DNA from: Metridium senile
Lineage: Eukaryota > Cnidaria > Anthozoa > Actiniaria > Metridiidae
Reading direction: 5' to 3'
Length of the DNA: 64,000 bases
Assembly: GCA_949775045.1 (NCBI GenBank)
Contig: OX459096.1
Location: forward strand, 42,014,959-42,078,958
Shown: positions 22,001-35,115 of the stretch, in pieces
Layout of the letters: each line of letters begins with the position of its first letter
Numbering within the stretch: the stretch's first letter is position 1
Notes under the pieces: model-generated
Databases searched by the model: none
Told to the model about the DNA's origin: nothing
Seen by the model: only the letters and a program-made list of their open reading frames with translations
Position numbers and translations under genes: made by a program

Positions 22001-25000
22001 GGGTAGAGAAACTGTAGAAACTGGTTGAAACTGTTCCAAAGAAAAAAAAACAGATTCGCATAGAAAAGGTGTACGTTTGTCGAACATTTTGGATTCAATA
22101 TTAACAATAGACACTGTATCATTTAAATGGTCCGATCTTAAGCAATTCGTAATAGTTTATGTTCAATCGTAAACTATATTTGTTTCACTGATGGCTCTGC
22201 TAAGTTGAGCAAAGAGTTTCGCATTTGATTTCCCTTAAATGCGCCTCTTGCCTCTTGAAACCGTCATTGTTTTAGAATTAAAAAATACGATATAAAAATA
22301 CATGAGTAACTTTGATTTCAAAGTAGAAATCACTCCGAAAAAATCTCCAAACTAAGGAAATGAAATATGTTAGAATGCATCACCTATTTCACAACGCCGA
22401 GCTGCGCCATCAAGAATACAGTATGGAATTGAATTATTGTTTGATGTACTAGATTACACTTAGAGACCTCTATGTTTTAACCTTAGATATTTTAAAGACA
22501 GTTTTTCCTAAATCAGTGCTTTGAAGAAGGAATTTTTGTTTTTTACCAGTTCACATAACTTTCATATTTCAAAAGACAAAGCGAATTCCAACACTCGGCC
22601 ATCTCAAACTATTAATCGTTTTGCATAGTTATATCCGCCTAACTGGACACTTAATTATGAGAATATTGATTCATTGATTGTGGAACAAGAAACGCAAGTA
22701 AATAAGTAAACTTCTACCGAGTTGTTTTATTCAGTTTTAGTGGAACAAGCGAAGACAACGCATCTAAAGTTACGAAGGGACTGCTCCGCAACACAATCTC
22801 CTTTCCCGAACTATTTTACGATTTTATCGCCAATTTTTACATGAATGGTTGCTCTTACCAATTTCAATCCAAAGTAGATTATTATTTGTGTTGTAAAGAT
22901 GTGTTTTTGGGACGTTAGGACAAACAGCCTACCAACAGGAATCTGACAACTGATACCATGATCTCCAGCATTCCAGAACGAACTTCATAACGGAGTCTAC
23001 TTCGTTGCAGCAACTGTAATCTCATGCAGTAAAACTTGTACAGTTCGTCCAAATGCAGTGCGCACTGTTAACCTAACGTGTCAATGACGATTCTGTTTTC
23101 ACTCAGTCCTCGTGTGCTCGTAAAGTTAACTCCAACTGCTGACCCTTCTAAAAGGATGACGACAAAAGATGCAAAGTTCGTCAAAATGTCAGTATCATTG
23201 TACATAAGCTTGTTCATATTCATGATTTATGAGCACACGATTTATAACTATAAAATGCACTCGCCACTTGCTTACTGATTTTAATTTTTTCTTGTAAAAA
23301 ACAGTAGTAAAATACTTTCCAAGTAGATTGTTTTAGCAGTATTAAAAAATAATAACCTTACACTGTGGCAAAAATCAAGTCACTTGTTGCTTGAACAGTA
23401 ACTAAGCAATCTTGCTCTATGATGATCGTTGAGCGTTCAAGTTTACTCGCATATTGAGTTAAGATTGTAAAAACTACTCGCTAAAGCTTGGAGTGGCTGT
23501 GGATGAAGTTTGGGTTCCTTAGTTGTTGAGTAACCATTTCTCATCCGTATTTTTGCGGTGTAACCACTTGAGAGCTACACCAAAACAATATTACTTCAAA
23601 GCTTAGACTAGTGGTTTGGTGGCAGTATGAACTAATATAAAGATCGATACAAGTATGGTGTTTTTGTTAACGTGCCCTCAACTTGAAAGTTCAATTTCTC
23701 TTAAGACACAATGACAAATGGTAGCCTTCGGTAGTTCCTTCCGTAAACAGCCCAATCTTGACCCATCTCAACCCTGAACTCAGCTAACTATTAGCTTTGC
23801 CTTTATGTTGGCCTTTGAAATAATAGCATTACAACTAGATACTGCAGTAGAAGAAGGAGTTTATTATTGTACAATGAATTACTTTTAATTTCTACTTCTC
23901 GATGATAGTCCAAAGCGAGGGTAGATAGTGAGTAGCCATTGTCTTCCTCAGTGACTCAAACATTTCTATCTGTTTGTTATTATGTTCGAGTTCAAACAAA
24001 AAACTGCTGTTAAATCAGTATTTTCTCGTTTAATTAATGTGGTTTCGTTTAGATAGTTTAATCTTCACAGCAATTGATAAAGATTAACAAAGTCTTGGGT
24101 AAGGATTAGAGCTATCATCACTGGCTCTTTCTGGCGAGTACAACTACTAAAGATGGAATCCTGTTTGTGTATTGATACCGGTAAAAACGACCACTATTTA
24201 CCAGGACACTATATGGTACCAGGCAAAAACTATCAATCGAAAACCGTGAAAATATAAGAGAATGGCCCGATGAATTCGTATGGAAAGCACTGGAAATTAA
24301 ACTCGAAGCATCCTCACGACAAACATGGCGGCCATGCCTTGTGTAGGTTTTGTTTGCCCATTTATAAATTTAAAACTATTCTATAATCGTCATCGAAAGT
24401 TTTCAGTAAAAGGTAAAATTATGTTAACTATTTCAGTTGTGATTTCATAGTTTTGTATGAAGTTTTGTTTTTGTTTTCTACTAGAAATATGTAGAACAAC
24501 AGCGTTGTATGATAAACTAAAGCAATGTTGTCGAAATATTAATTCAACTAAATCATTTGTCGACCTAATAATCGCTATAAGTTTTACTAAACACTCATTA
24601 AGATGGAAGTAGTATTCTTTAAGTTGAAAACGGCGGTTTCTCATTCACGTTATAGTATCAACCACATTGTTTGGTAGAAGGATGAAAGAACTCGTTTTAG
24701 CGTTTAAATAATTTCAATAGCAAATGAAATTAAGAGAAACATTTTTCTTAAGTTATATTTCATCCAACAAAGCTTTCAGCTTCGTCTTTGACTAGAGAAA
24801 TAAAGTAGATTTATCTATACGAGCAATTTAGTGCCGGTTACTTACTTTTTAACGCCTTTCGTAAAGTTATTTTGCAGTGGTGTCTTGGACTCAACCAGAA
24901 GCTAGAGACATGGCATTACACAACACTCAACTATTCGGTTCAAACCTTGTGCCATATAATGTGCACATTTATCTTCGTTAAATGACAAGGAAACATGTAA

Positions 25001-28000
25001 TAAAATAGTGATTTTAGGTCAAGGAACAAAAGCTTCATAACTGACCCTAGAGCATACTCTTGACTCGAAAGAAGACATCACAACGGAAAGCTCAAAATGT
25101 TCTTTTCCTATGCATACCAGACTCTTAGGTGTGTTGCGTTTTCTTCAAAACGTTATGACCTCAAGGCCAAAATTTGAGTTCAATTTGTGCGTTATGTTGA
25201 AAGTAGAAATCGTTTTGCTATGACAAGTTGAGAGTAAGTTCGAGTGAGAGGTTTTGGCCCGCAGTGTGCAAGGAATAGCACGCTGGTAATAGTATGCATG
25301 CTTTTATAATTACTTTATAAAATTAATTTAGATTACACAACTCTTGTTTTTGAAACGTTTTGAAAACTGTCATAAGTTTTATTTATCTATTAAACTATCT
25401 GGACAATTTTCTAAAGGATTGTTTTACATTCAGACCCTAGCCGCCATGTTTTTTTTTCTGGAGTCACCACCATAAACCAAACTTAACTACAAAAGGATAC
25501 AGTTTCAAGACTTTGCTCTTTAAAACCGATTATATATTGTATTCACATTGGAAGAAAAGAGGTTTTTTCTTTTCTAAATTTACCAATATTTCAACATTTC
25601 CGTTAAAGTGTAATTTTGACCGGCGCTTTCATCAAGTAATGATTACTTTTCGTAGCAACACAACCATCGCACTCTCCGTGTCAATGACAAGTACTTCTCT
25701 GTATTTATAACATGTTTAAGTTTGGAAAAAGTACACAGAAGTGATGATACAATTGAGACTTGTCAAAAGCGAACAACACCAATGAAAGTGCTTATCTTTA
25801 TTTCAAAATTATCTCTACACCTACTCTACGCTAGAAACATATTGACTACAAAACATACTTGGTTCTTGCAGCGTCGATTCCACGTTAGATTCAGCAAATG
25901 AAGTGAAATTTTGAAATAGTAGTTTCTAGATAGAATTCGTTCATGGTCGTTATCCATTTTGGTATAAAGAAACTTTATCCCGATGCGTTAGTATCTCCCG
26001 AAATCATCTCGGAGAACACAGACAACACTAGAAGTCTGTTGTTTGCTGGAAGGGGCAATGTCAATCATGCATGGTTTGCCCGCCAAAAAGCTCATCCATC
26101 ATATTCATGACACTGACATCCAATCAGGTTTGTCTGTTAGAGTCACGTGGGTACACTCGATAGCCAATGGGATAGAGGCTTCAGCTTACTAGTTGCCCTT
26201 TTCATGACTACAAGACAAGTTTCCTTGCCGTTAAATATATAACTTGAAGTGTAAAGTGAATAGTGTATGGATTGTAATGTCGGCTGTTTCAGCGTATACC
26301 AAGACTTACTATCATCTTCAAATTCATTTATTATGCACCGATATGTACACAAGCAGCGAACATAGAAATTAAAGCACAAAAGAACACAACACAACATTTG
26401 TCTTTATTTACTATAATTTTGTCAAGGTATATCCCATAGCAAATATAGTCTAGAAAGCGCTTAGTTTATGAATACACATCCCCGAAGGTCTAGACATACT
26501 TGAAATATTTCCTTTTTTGCGTTAAAAGTTTGATAGTAAACTGAGTCATTTCATGTGTAACCTCGCAGATCACAAAGGCTAGGTTTATTTAACAAAGCTG
26601 TAACTGCTCTTAAGTGTATTTATGTGATTACTCAAAGTTTTTGAAGAAAACAGTCTACGCTGGTGTGCATTTTTTCTGATAACATACATGAAACCTGCTG
26701 TAACTCGAATCCAAACATAATCCCACAAATCATTAAACTTGCACAGCGTGCAAGTGAATGCAGCTCTAAAAAAATATATATAAATATTTTATTAAAATGA
26801 ACAAGTATGCGAGAGAATAAGTTGTCTCATGAAGCGTTTGACCAAAGCGTTTAGTTAGATCAAGATTCTTAGTTGGATGAGTATTGTTCTGACATAATCA
26901 AGGTCGCCATATATGGATAGATTATTAAACAGACACTAGTTGACATTGACAAATGATATCACCTGCTAAGAACACAGTTTCAATTTACAACAACACATCT
27001 CATTAATTGAACTAGAGTATATTTATGTCTGAATTGTAATGGCTGCGGCAAGTTTTATCGAAAAGGAGGTTTTCATTCATCGCACAAAATAACAGCATTA
27101 TGTCATTCGATACTCGTTTACACTTGTCCCCTCCTTCATTTAAAGCCGCTGCACAATGATATTCCGGTATCTGGAAAATCGTTTATGATATTAAGAAAGA
27201 TTCGCAAAAAGCCGATTCATCATCAATGCTTATTCTGCGATGGTGTCATGATTATGTTGATAAATCGGTACCATGTAAGATTGGTTCAGGAAGGCTATCA
27301 TGCTTTTAATAGGCGGGTATCTTTCTAAAGCTTCATAATGACAGGAGTGCACCCCTACCGATTTATCCCGACAATGGAATTTGAATCTGATTATTAGTTC
27401 TTAGAATCTTTAATTTGTTGATTGGATTGGTTTGAGATTACTGTTCGTTAATACCAACAGATGGCCCCATTTGATTGATAGTTGTAAAGATATATAGTGT
27501 TTATGTAACCAAGCAGCTCTTCACATCTAGCCGCAGTGCCAGGTTCACATGCGGTATTTGCCTCACACTGTTTAATGTTGCATCTTAAGAGTATTTGACG
27601 CCGAGGCCCCTCTTTAAAATTAGTGATAGTGGACTTTATGGCATTTGAAGATCACATTGTCAACCCCTTTGTAGATTTCGTTAATTTAAGCCCTTTGCGT
27701 GTTCATATATTCCTGAATGGAATAGGGTTATCACTGCTTAGGGCAAAACCATTTGTAAAACGTCATTAAGATTTTAATGTCCCACGTAAGCTTATCATTC
27801 CTTTGAAGAATCAAGCCATGTCGTCGACCTGCAGTTTTTAATCAAAAGATAGACCGTTAGAACAGTTGGTAGTCGTATACAGTTCAAATACTCAGTGGGT
27901 TACATCTTTAAATATAGATGTAGGCATGTGTAGCGCATAGCACGTGTTTAGAAAACATATACAATTATCAATGGGAGGTGTATTGTGGTATTTATCGGCA

Positions 28001-29690
28001 TGATGTTTCTTTAGGTTTTGGACGGAAAGTTTGCATAGCTTGTTTTTACATCAAATTTAGACTACGCCCTACAAATGAAAAAACATGACTCGCGCAAATA
28101 GCAAAGTCAACGCCTCTAAACTACAAACATATAATATTTCATAAAATACAAAAAATTGAATGATATCACAAATACATACTATGGTGTCTATCAAACTGCA
28201 ATTGCAGTTATTAATCCTCAGTAACTAATCGTTTCTTACAAGCTTCCTATACTATAACTTTGCCTAGTGCTTTATCTATATTGCTAGGAATCCTGTTTCT
28301 ACAAAACTTTTGCCTGGGCACTTATATAAAATATATAAAGTTCTAGTGATATATCAAAAATATCAGAAGTTAAATATAAAAGTTATGTTCTGGTTTTCAT
28401 CATACCCCGAGGCAGGTCAAACGTTTTATTGACATTATTTCCTGGACATTAGTACTTTCTGATGTTTTTAAACCACTACAGCTGTCAATCATGTAACTAA
28501 AGTAACGGCTCATTTAGCTTTCTTAGCTTGGCTCGTTCTTTGTACAGTTCTTCTTCCCCAAGGATGCCATTCTTTTCTTTGGATCAGGAAGCTAGGGTTG
28601 CAGAGTTTTTCTCATCCTTTTCAAAGCCAGTAAATAACATCCTTGGCAATAACACCATCTTTTACCTCATCATAATAATTTTTCCCCTTGGTGTGTTTGG
28701 AAAATTCGGAATTATGGTACATTTGTTCATCGATGCAAAAATCGTTATATGCTCATTGAAGCAGCAGGAGCAATTTTATTTGTGGTCATATAGCACATCC
28801 ATCTGTTTTATTAAATGTACTTGTTATAAATGGATGTTTTGGTGGATTTTGTCTTTCTGCGCATAAACCCCGGAGCGTTTTACCTTTATCACATTTATAG
28901 CTTTATAAGAATTGAAGTAACCTCAGTAAAAATAATATTCAGAACATCTTGTTCCATTCAACTCCAGAGGAGAAGATGCAAAAGGTCAACTGAACCGTGA
29001 GTTAATGACATTTCTTGTAATTGATTACCTTGCCTGAAGGGAAGAGTATGGTTTCACAATGGAACAGAGAACATCAAGTCGTTGCAAAGCAGAGCAATAG
29101 CAGAAAGAAACTTTCAAGAATATTCCACAAAAAAGGGTTCATGGAAAGTACTCTCCAATTTGTAAAAGAAACTAAGTATTTTCCCGTTCAACTCAAGTTT
29201 ATAAAGTAACTCAGTATATTTAAAACCCTAAAGATTGGAGCTTCCGGAGAATTACATGACGAAGTTCCAATACACGAGCCCCGGCAGCTAAAGGCAGCTC
29301 CCACTGACAGGGGAAGCTTGCAATTAGCAGTAAAACACCGCCAGTTCCAAGGTCCTGTTCCTAACAAATTGTATCATTTAAATTCCGTAAAATCACGTTA
29401 AATTAGAATTTTTGAGTAAGGCTAATAATGTCAGTAAAACCCCTCGCTAATAGCAAATTAACTAATTTAGCGACATTCCTGCCCCTAGCTAAATCAGTCT
29501 CCGACGAGAGGCCCAACATTACAACGAATCCCTCTGTAACTCTCTTCTTCTCGTGCAAAGGTAATCTGATTGCAATGAAACATCGCCACCAACCCCATGG
29601 AATGTGAAAATGTTATCGATATGATTGTGAAGACTGGGAAAAAACAAACATAATAAATATTTAATAGGAGAATTTCTCAAACACCATTGA
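19061..29690. other. Long AT-rich intergenic region, no gene recognised
   Basis: The first ~1.2 kb probably includes the homeobox 3' UTR; a possible polyadenylation signal AATAAA lies at 20289-20294. The remainder shows only short ORFs without protein-like features, including 84 codons at 24390-24644 and 112 codons at 28528-28866; the latter has one hydrophobic run but no other support. Small simple repeats occur near 19187-19208 (TA) and 20513-20535 (CT). GCCGCCAT/ATGGCGGC motifs occur at 24325 and 25440. Introns or enhancers of unseen genes cannot be excluded. Confidence 0.5.
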
Positions 29691-29944
29691 TTTGAGTTTA
29701 TAAAATAATTGGGATAGTACGTGCGCGTTGATTGGTCAACAACCCGTTTTTCATGAGAGCATGAAACACACTCACGCCATTTTCAAGCGCGCGCGCTCAT
29801 TCAACGGTCAGTTTTTTCGTTGTTTTTATCTTTCGCGCGCGCTTATTGGTCAGTTTCGATGAAATGCAACGTAGGGAGAAATGACATCGTCAAACGATTA
29901 AATGGGCATTTTTTTCGTCTTTTCGCGCGATTGTTATTTTATAA

Positions 29945-30130
29945 AAGAAATGAAACACGTCTTCTGTTTTTTCACTGGCTTATGAAAACCTCGATACGTT
30001 TGGGAGAATTCTCGAGCAGGTCCAAACGCTCGCCTTCGTCTCGTGTTTGGACTGATCTGCTCTCGAATTCTCCCAAACGCATCTCGGTTTTCATTAGCGC
30101 GTAAAAACACAGAAGACGTATTTCATTTCT
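29945..30130. mobile_element. Fold-back element with ~85-bp arms
   Basis: Outer ends AGAAATGAAACACGTCTTCT and AGAAGACGTATTTCATTTCT are inverted copies. The match continues inward through ATGAAAACC, CGTTTGGGAGAATTC and CAAACGCTCGCC almost to the centre near 30035, leaving practically no loop. It is flanked on the left (29720-29930) by CpG-rich DNA with repeated CGCGCGC. It is probably a MITE-like inverted repeat; the 94-codon ORF across it is a by-product. Confidence 0.8.
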
Positions 30131-31078
30131 TAAATCTTATTTTGGGTATTAATGCTGTGCATGATGTGCTTTCTTTTCTAACTCTCCTTTCTTTTGCAGA
30201 AGCATAATTTCGTATTGAGCCAGTTGGATATTTACATATCTGAAATACGTAGTAAAGGCACTCTGGTTTTGCACAAACACAATAAAAATGTCAATCGCCA
30301 CAAATATTCTTATATTTAAGAATTCGTTATGAAAGCCGAGAACAAAGTCTTTATCACAGCGGAGAATCCGCAGCGGTATCTAGGGAAAAAAAAAAACACA
30401 AAGAAAGGACAGAGTTGCGGGATATTGCTCAATTAGCCTAGCTATTTCGCCTCATGAGTGGTAATATACTACGATTTTTTCTGCTAAGGTTAAGATTGCA
30501 CTGTAATACTACAGGAACTGGTCATTTATCTTGTTTTGGACATTTCAAACAGGCTCTCGTGAGGAAACAATTATACTTTTCCCAGTTGGTTGCTTCCTGG
30601 CACACCACACGAAACTGACCCAAAGTAGCTAGTCATGTAGCTTTTTAAAACATTTGGTAGGAAACTATCATGCAATAAGAAATGAAAAGTATGGTGCATC
30701 AACTTTGGAAGTGCTAATTTGTTATGACAGCTTTTGATAGTACTTGAAAGAACAACATTTTTTTTTTTTACAACAAACCCTTGCAGAATTTCTCCTTCTT
30801 CAATTCAATACATTGCCAACTAAACGTTTCTTTTGTTTATATTTTTGAAGTATTGTTATTTATATAGTTTAATTAAGTAAAGTGTTTTGAAATAAAACCA
30901 TCGTATCAAAAGAAACATAGCCATGTCAAGTAATAAATTTATGATGCCGCCATTTTGAAAAGCGGCGAAAGCACACATCATTTGCATGAACGACTTTCTT
31001 ATAGTATTGATGTAATTGTATTATATGTGTAATTTTTCATAATTCACCTTACATGCTCTGCTAGTGTTATTTTAGTAA
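30131..31078. other. Intergenic, nothing recognised
   Basis: AT-rich, with A-tracts and one GCCGCCAT motif at 30946-30953. No gene or repeat is recognised. Confidence 0.5.
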
Positions 31079-31776
31079 TTGAGGAATTTAAGGTCGAGTG
31101 AGTCAGGTAAGACGGTAATTTTGCGAAGAAAGTTTCGCCGAACTTTGCCCAGTAGGAATGCTAGTGCCTTCCTGCTTTGCCAGACAATGAACAATGACTC
31201 ACAAGGGAGGGGTTATAAAACTCTTACAAAAATAAAAACGCAAGCTTACCAACACCAAAGAAATACTAAATAAATTTGGATTTTTTTGTATGTTTTGACG
31301 ATTTTTTTATTATTTTAAACTAGGACTGAGTTGAACAGGTTATTTGCAAGGAGATCTCAGCGTTGTGTGTGGGCCAGTCTTTATAGGTGGAGCTAGTTAG
31401 GTCAAGATTATTTGCTGTTTACGGAAAAACCTTTCTGGCCTGACTAAATGTTAGACCTTTAAGAGGAAACTGAGTGCATATGTGAATAGCTTAAGGTAAA
31501 AATGCTTTCTACATGCAATTTGTTATAGTTTGAAGGTTAGATCCTAAGTGGTCGTGGAAGTCACTCCAGAAAGGGTCATATCAAACCTATTTCTGGAGAC
31601 ATAGATCAATGAGGACAGTCCTAAACGTATTTCTCGAGACTCGAAAGTTTAGATGTGATTTTTCCTCTCTTTTTAAGAAATCATTTTAGTCGTGATAGAT
31701 TCTGTCAGTTAGTTTCTTGGTATCAAACAGACTGTCCAGTAAATAGTCAAGACATTTATCCATAACCGGTACAGAG
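31079..31776 (+). promoter_or_regulatory. Copy A of the repeated promoter/5' leader block (diverged)
   Basis: Collinear with 48007-48692 and with the blocks at 55870-56537 and 61055-61740 (minus strand), but more diverged than these are from each other. The best-kept blocks are CCTTCCTGCTTTGCCAGACA near 31171, CACAAGGGAGGGG near 31200, TGGCCTGACTAAATGTTAGA with CCTTTAAGAGGAAACT near 31436-31470, and about 70 nearly identical bases ending at the ATG (TTTCTTGGTATCAAACA at 31711, ATAACCGGTACAGAG at 31762). Selective retention of separate blocks suggests a functional promoter and 5' UTR rather than random repeat decay. Confidence 0.45.
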
Positions 31777-31825
31777 ATGACAGCTAAACTCAAGGATTGC
31801 TCGCTTAAATATCCTCGCTCCTATT
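31777..31825 (+). CDS. Possible first coding exon, copy A
   Basis: ATGACAGCTAAACTCAAGGA opens a short exon (MTAKLKDCSLKYPRSY) that ends at TATT|GTAAGT. The ATG context, the leader upstream and the GTAAGT donor are shared with the copies at 48693, 56538 and 61054 (minus). Its length (49 nt) leaves a different phase from the others (60, 59 and 59 nt), so either this copy uses a different downstream frame or the exon is not translated. No second exon was found before the satellite that begins at 32.8 kb. Confidence 0.3.
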
Positions 31826-32805
31826 GTAAGTATTCAGATTATTTTATAGTTAACCTCATGCACTATTTGTAGCGTACATAGTTCAAGCAAATGTTTTTGT
31901 ATTTGTTATGTTTACCAAGAAAACCATCTAATTTTGTTATCACAAACTCTGTACTGAAATCCATTGTGAACGAGACCTCGTTGTTGATGGAAACTTTGAA
32001 TTGTAAAAAAATGTACTGCATTTAATATTTAGATAACTAAAAGCAGCATTAGTATAACAACAGGTTTTATAGCAGTGTATTTCTATTGCATTTTTATCGT
32101 TTTCCAAGTTTATAAATAAATAAATCTACTGATGCAAAAATGCAACTAAGATCAACAAGGCGCGCCATTTTGTATTTTGTCATATCAAGTACTTACCATT
32201 TGTTTTCACCATCTGCTGCTTGAAACATTAAGCTTTTAAGTTAAACTAAGTTTTGGATAATAATTTTCTGTCGATATAACTTCTTCTAAGTTCCATATTT
32301 CATTTGCATGACATTCCAAGGCTCGTATATTGTTTGTCTCTGAGAAATCCTTCGAGTTTAGATAAAGCAAGTTAGTACGCAACATTCATCAGCTTTTTCC
32401 GAAGATAATGTACTTTATCAACGTACTTTATTAGAATTTAACGACATTTACATTTGTTGTTCTGCTATGACTGTTATGTGCTTTCGAAGACTCCTGTTAT
32501 ATAAAAACGTATATGATGTTTTGTTCTAACTACTACGAGTGTTGATTAACTGATTCAAAAGCTTTTCGTTTAAAGAAACTACGATCGAATCATATGCTTT
32601 GTCCTATATAGTAACGCTACCTATTCTATTCTATTTGGCCACTATACCATGCACAAAATAGGAACGACGATACGCGGTTTTTGCATTAGTACGCCTTGAA
32701 TAGCGTAACATCAGTCAACTCTCAATGGCAAACTACTTATATGTACCATACCTAATAGATCGAGCAGTCTAGAGAATGATAACTGAGACGGTTTCCCTAA
32801 TGAAT
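31826..32805. other. Intergenic or intron of copy A, nothing recognised
   Basis: AT-rich; no ORF or acceptor plus coding exon can be supported. It could be intron 1 of the putative copy A gene. Confidence 0.4.
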
Positions 32806-34578
32806 AAGTACGAACGTACTAACATACAAGAATAATAGACTATGGTATGAATATGTACGTACGAACGTACTAACCGATACAAGTGCTATGAATATGTATG
32901 TACGAACGTACTAACCGATACAAGTATAATAGACAATGCTATGAATATATACGTACGAACGTACTAACATACAAGTATAATAGACTATGGTATGAATATG
33001 TACGTACGAACGTATTAACATACAAGTATTATAGACTGTGGTATGAATATGTACGTAGTACGAACGTACTAACACATACAAGTACGATAGACTGTGGTAT
33101 GAATATGTACGTACGAACGTACTAACATACAAGTATAATAGACTATGGTATGAATATGGACGTACGAACGTATTAACATACAAGTACTATAGACTATGGT
33201 ATGAATATGTACGTAGTACGAACGTGCTAACATACAAGTATAATAGACTATGGTTTGAATATGTACGTAGTACGAACGTACTAACATACAAGTACTATAG
33301 ACTATGAATATGTACGTACGAACGTACTAACATACAAGTATTATAGACTGTGGTATGAATATGTACGTAGTACGAACGTACTAACATACAAGTACGATAG
33401 ACTGTGGTATGAATATGTACGTACGTACGAACGTACTAACATACAAGTACTATAGACTGTGGTATGAATATGTTACTACGTACGAACGTACTAACACACA
33501 AGTACTATAGACTATGGTAAGAATATGTACGTAGTACGAACGTATTAACATACAAGTACTATAGACTGTGGTATGAATATGTACGTAGTACGAACGTACT
33601 AACATACAAGTACTATAGACTATGGTATGAATATGTACGTACGAACGTACTAACATACAAGTATAACAGACTATGGTATAGAATATGTACGTACGAACGT
33701 ACTAACCGATACAAGTTCTATAGACTATGGTATGAATATGTACGTAGTACGAACGTACTAACATACAAGTACTATAGACTATGGTATAGAATATGTACGT
33801 ACGAACGTACTAACCGATACAAGTTCTATAGACTATGGTATGAATATGTACGTAGTACGAACGTACTAACATACAAGTACTATAGACTATGGTATGAATA
33901 TGTACGTACAAACGTACTAACCGATACAAGTATAATAGACTATGGTATGAATATGTACGTACGAACGTACTAACATACAAGTACTATAGACTGTGATATG
34001 AATATGTTACTACGTACGAACGTACTAACACACAAGTACTATAGACTATGGTATGAATATGTTACTGCGTACAAACGTACTAACACACAAGTACTATAGA
34101 CTGTGGTATGAATATGTACGTAGTACGAACGTATTAACATACAAGTATAATAGACTATGGTATGAATATGTACGTAGTACGAACGTACAAGTATAACATA
34201 CAAGTTCTATAGACTATGGTATGAATATGTACGTAGTACGAACGTACTAACATACAAGTACTATAGACTATGGTTTGAATATGTACGTACGAACGTACTA
34301 ACATACAAGTTCTATAGACTATGGTATGAATATGTACGTAGTACGAACGTACTAACATACAAGTACTATAGACTATGGTTTGAAAATATACGTACGAACG
34401 TACTAACATACAAGTATAATAGACTATGGTATGAATATGTACGTACGAACGTACTAACATACAAGTTCTGTAGACTATGGTATGAATATGTACGTACGAA
34501 CGTACTAACATACAAGTTCTATAGACTATGGTATGAATATGTACGTAGTACGAACGTACTAACATACAAGTACTATAG
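32806..34578 (+). repeat. 51/54-bp satellite, forward arm
   Basis: About 34 tandem units with TATGAATATGTACGTACGAA, CGTACTAACATACAAG and TACTATAGACTATGG. Units differ mainly by an extra GTA (CGTAGTACG instead of CGTACG), so lengths stay near 51 and 54 bp. Each unit contains the near-palindrome GTACGTACGAACGTAC. Because lengths are mostly multiples of three, in-frame ORFs of up to 136 codons appear on the minus strand with a 17-18-residue period; these are not taken as genes. Confidence 0.95.
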
Positions 34579-34589
34579 AAATACTATAT

Positions 34590-35115
34590 TATACTTGTAT
34601 CGGTTAGTACGTTCGTACTACGTACATATTCATACCATAGTCTATAGTACTTGTATCGGTTAGTACGTTCGTACTACGTACATATTCATACCATAGTCTA
34701 TAGTACTTGTATGTTAGTACGTTCGTACTACGTACATATTCATACCATAGTCTATAGTACTTGTATGTTAGTACGTTCGTACGTACATATTCATACCATA
34801 GTCTATTATACTTGTATCGGTTAGTACGTTCGTATTACGTACATATTCATACCATAGTCTATAGTACTTGTATGTTAGTACGTTCGTACTACGTACATAT
34901 TCATGCCATAGTCTATCATACTTGTATCGGTTAGTACGTTCGTACGTACATATTCTATACCATAGTCTATAGTACTTGTATGTTAGTACGTTCGTACTAC
35001 GTACATATTCATGCCATTGTCTATAGTACTTGTATGTTAGTACGTTCGTACGTACATATATTCATACGATAGTCTCGTAGTCTATTATACTTGTATGTGA
35101 GTACTTTCGTATGGT
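34590..35115 (-). repeat. 51/54-bp satellite, inverted arm
   Basis: The same satellite in reverse orientation, beginning TATACTTGTATCGGTTAGTA, with about ten units. The orientation switch lies within about 34579-34589, where a partial unit (AAATACTATAT) joins the arms. Together the arms form a long inverted repeat. Confidence 0.95.

Noticed and set aside
28528..28866. 112-codon ORF with a hydrophobic stretch, considered as a receptor fragment
   Set aside because: Only one hydrophobic run, no receptor motifs, no matching exons and no promoter signals.
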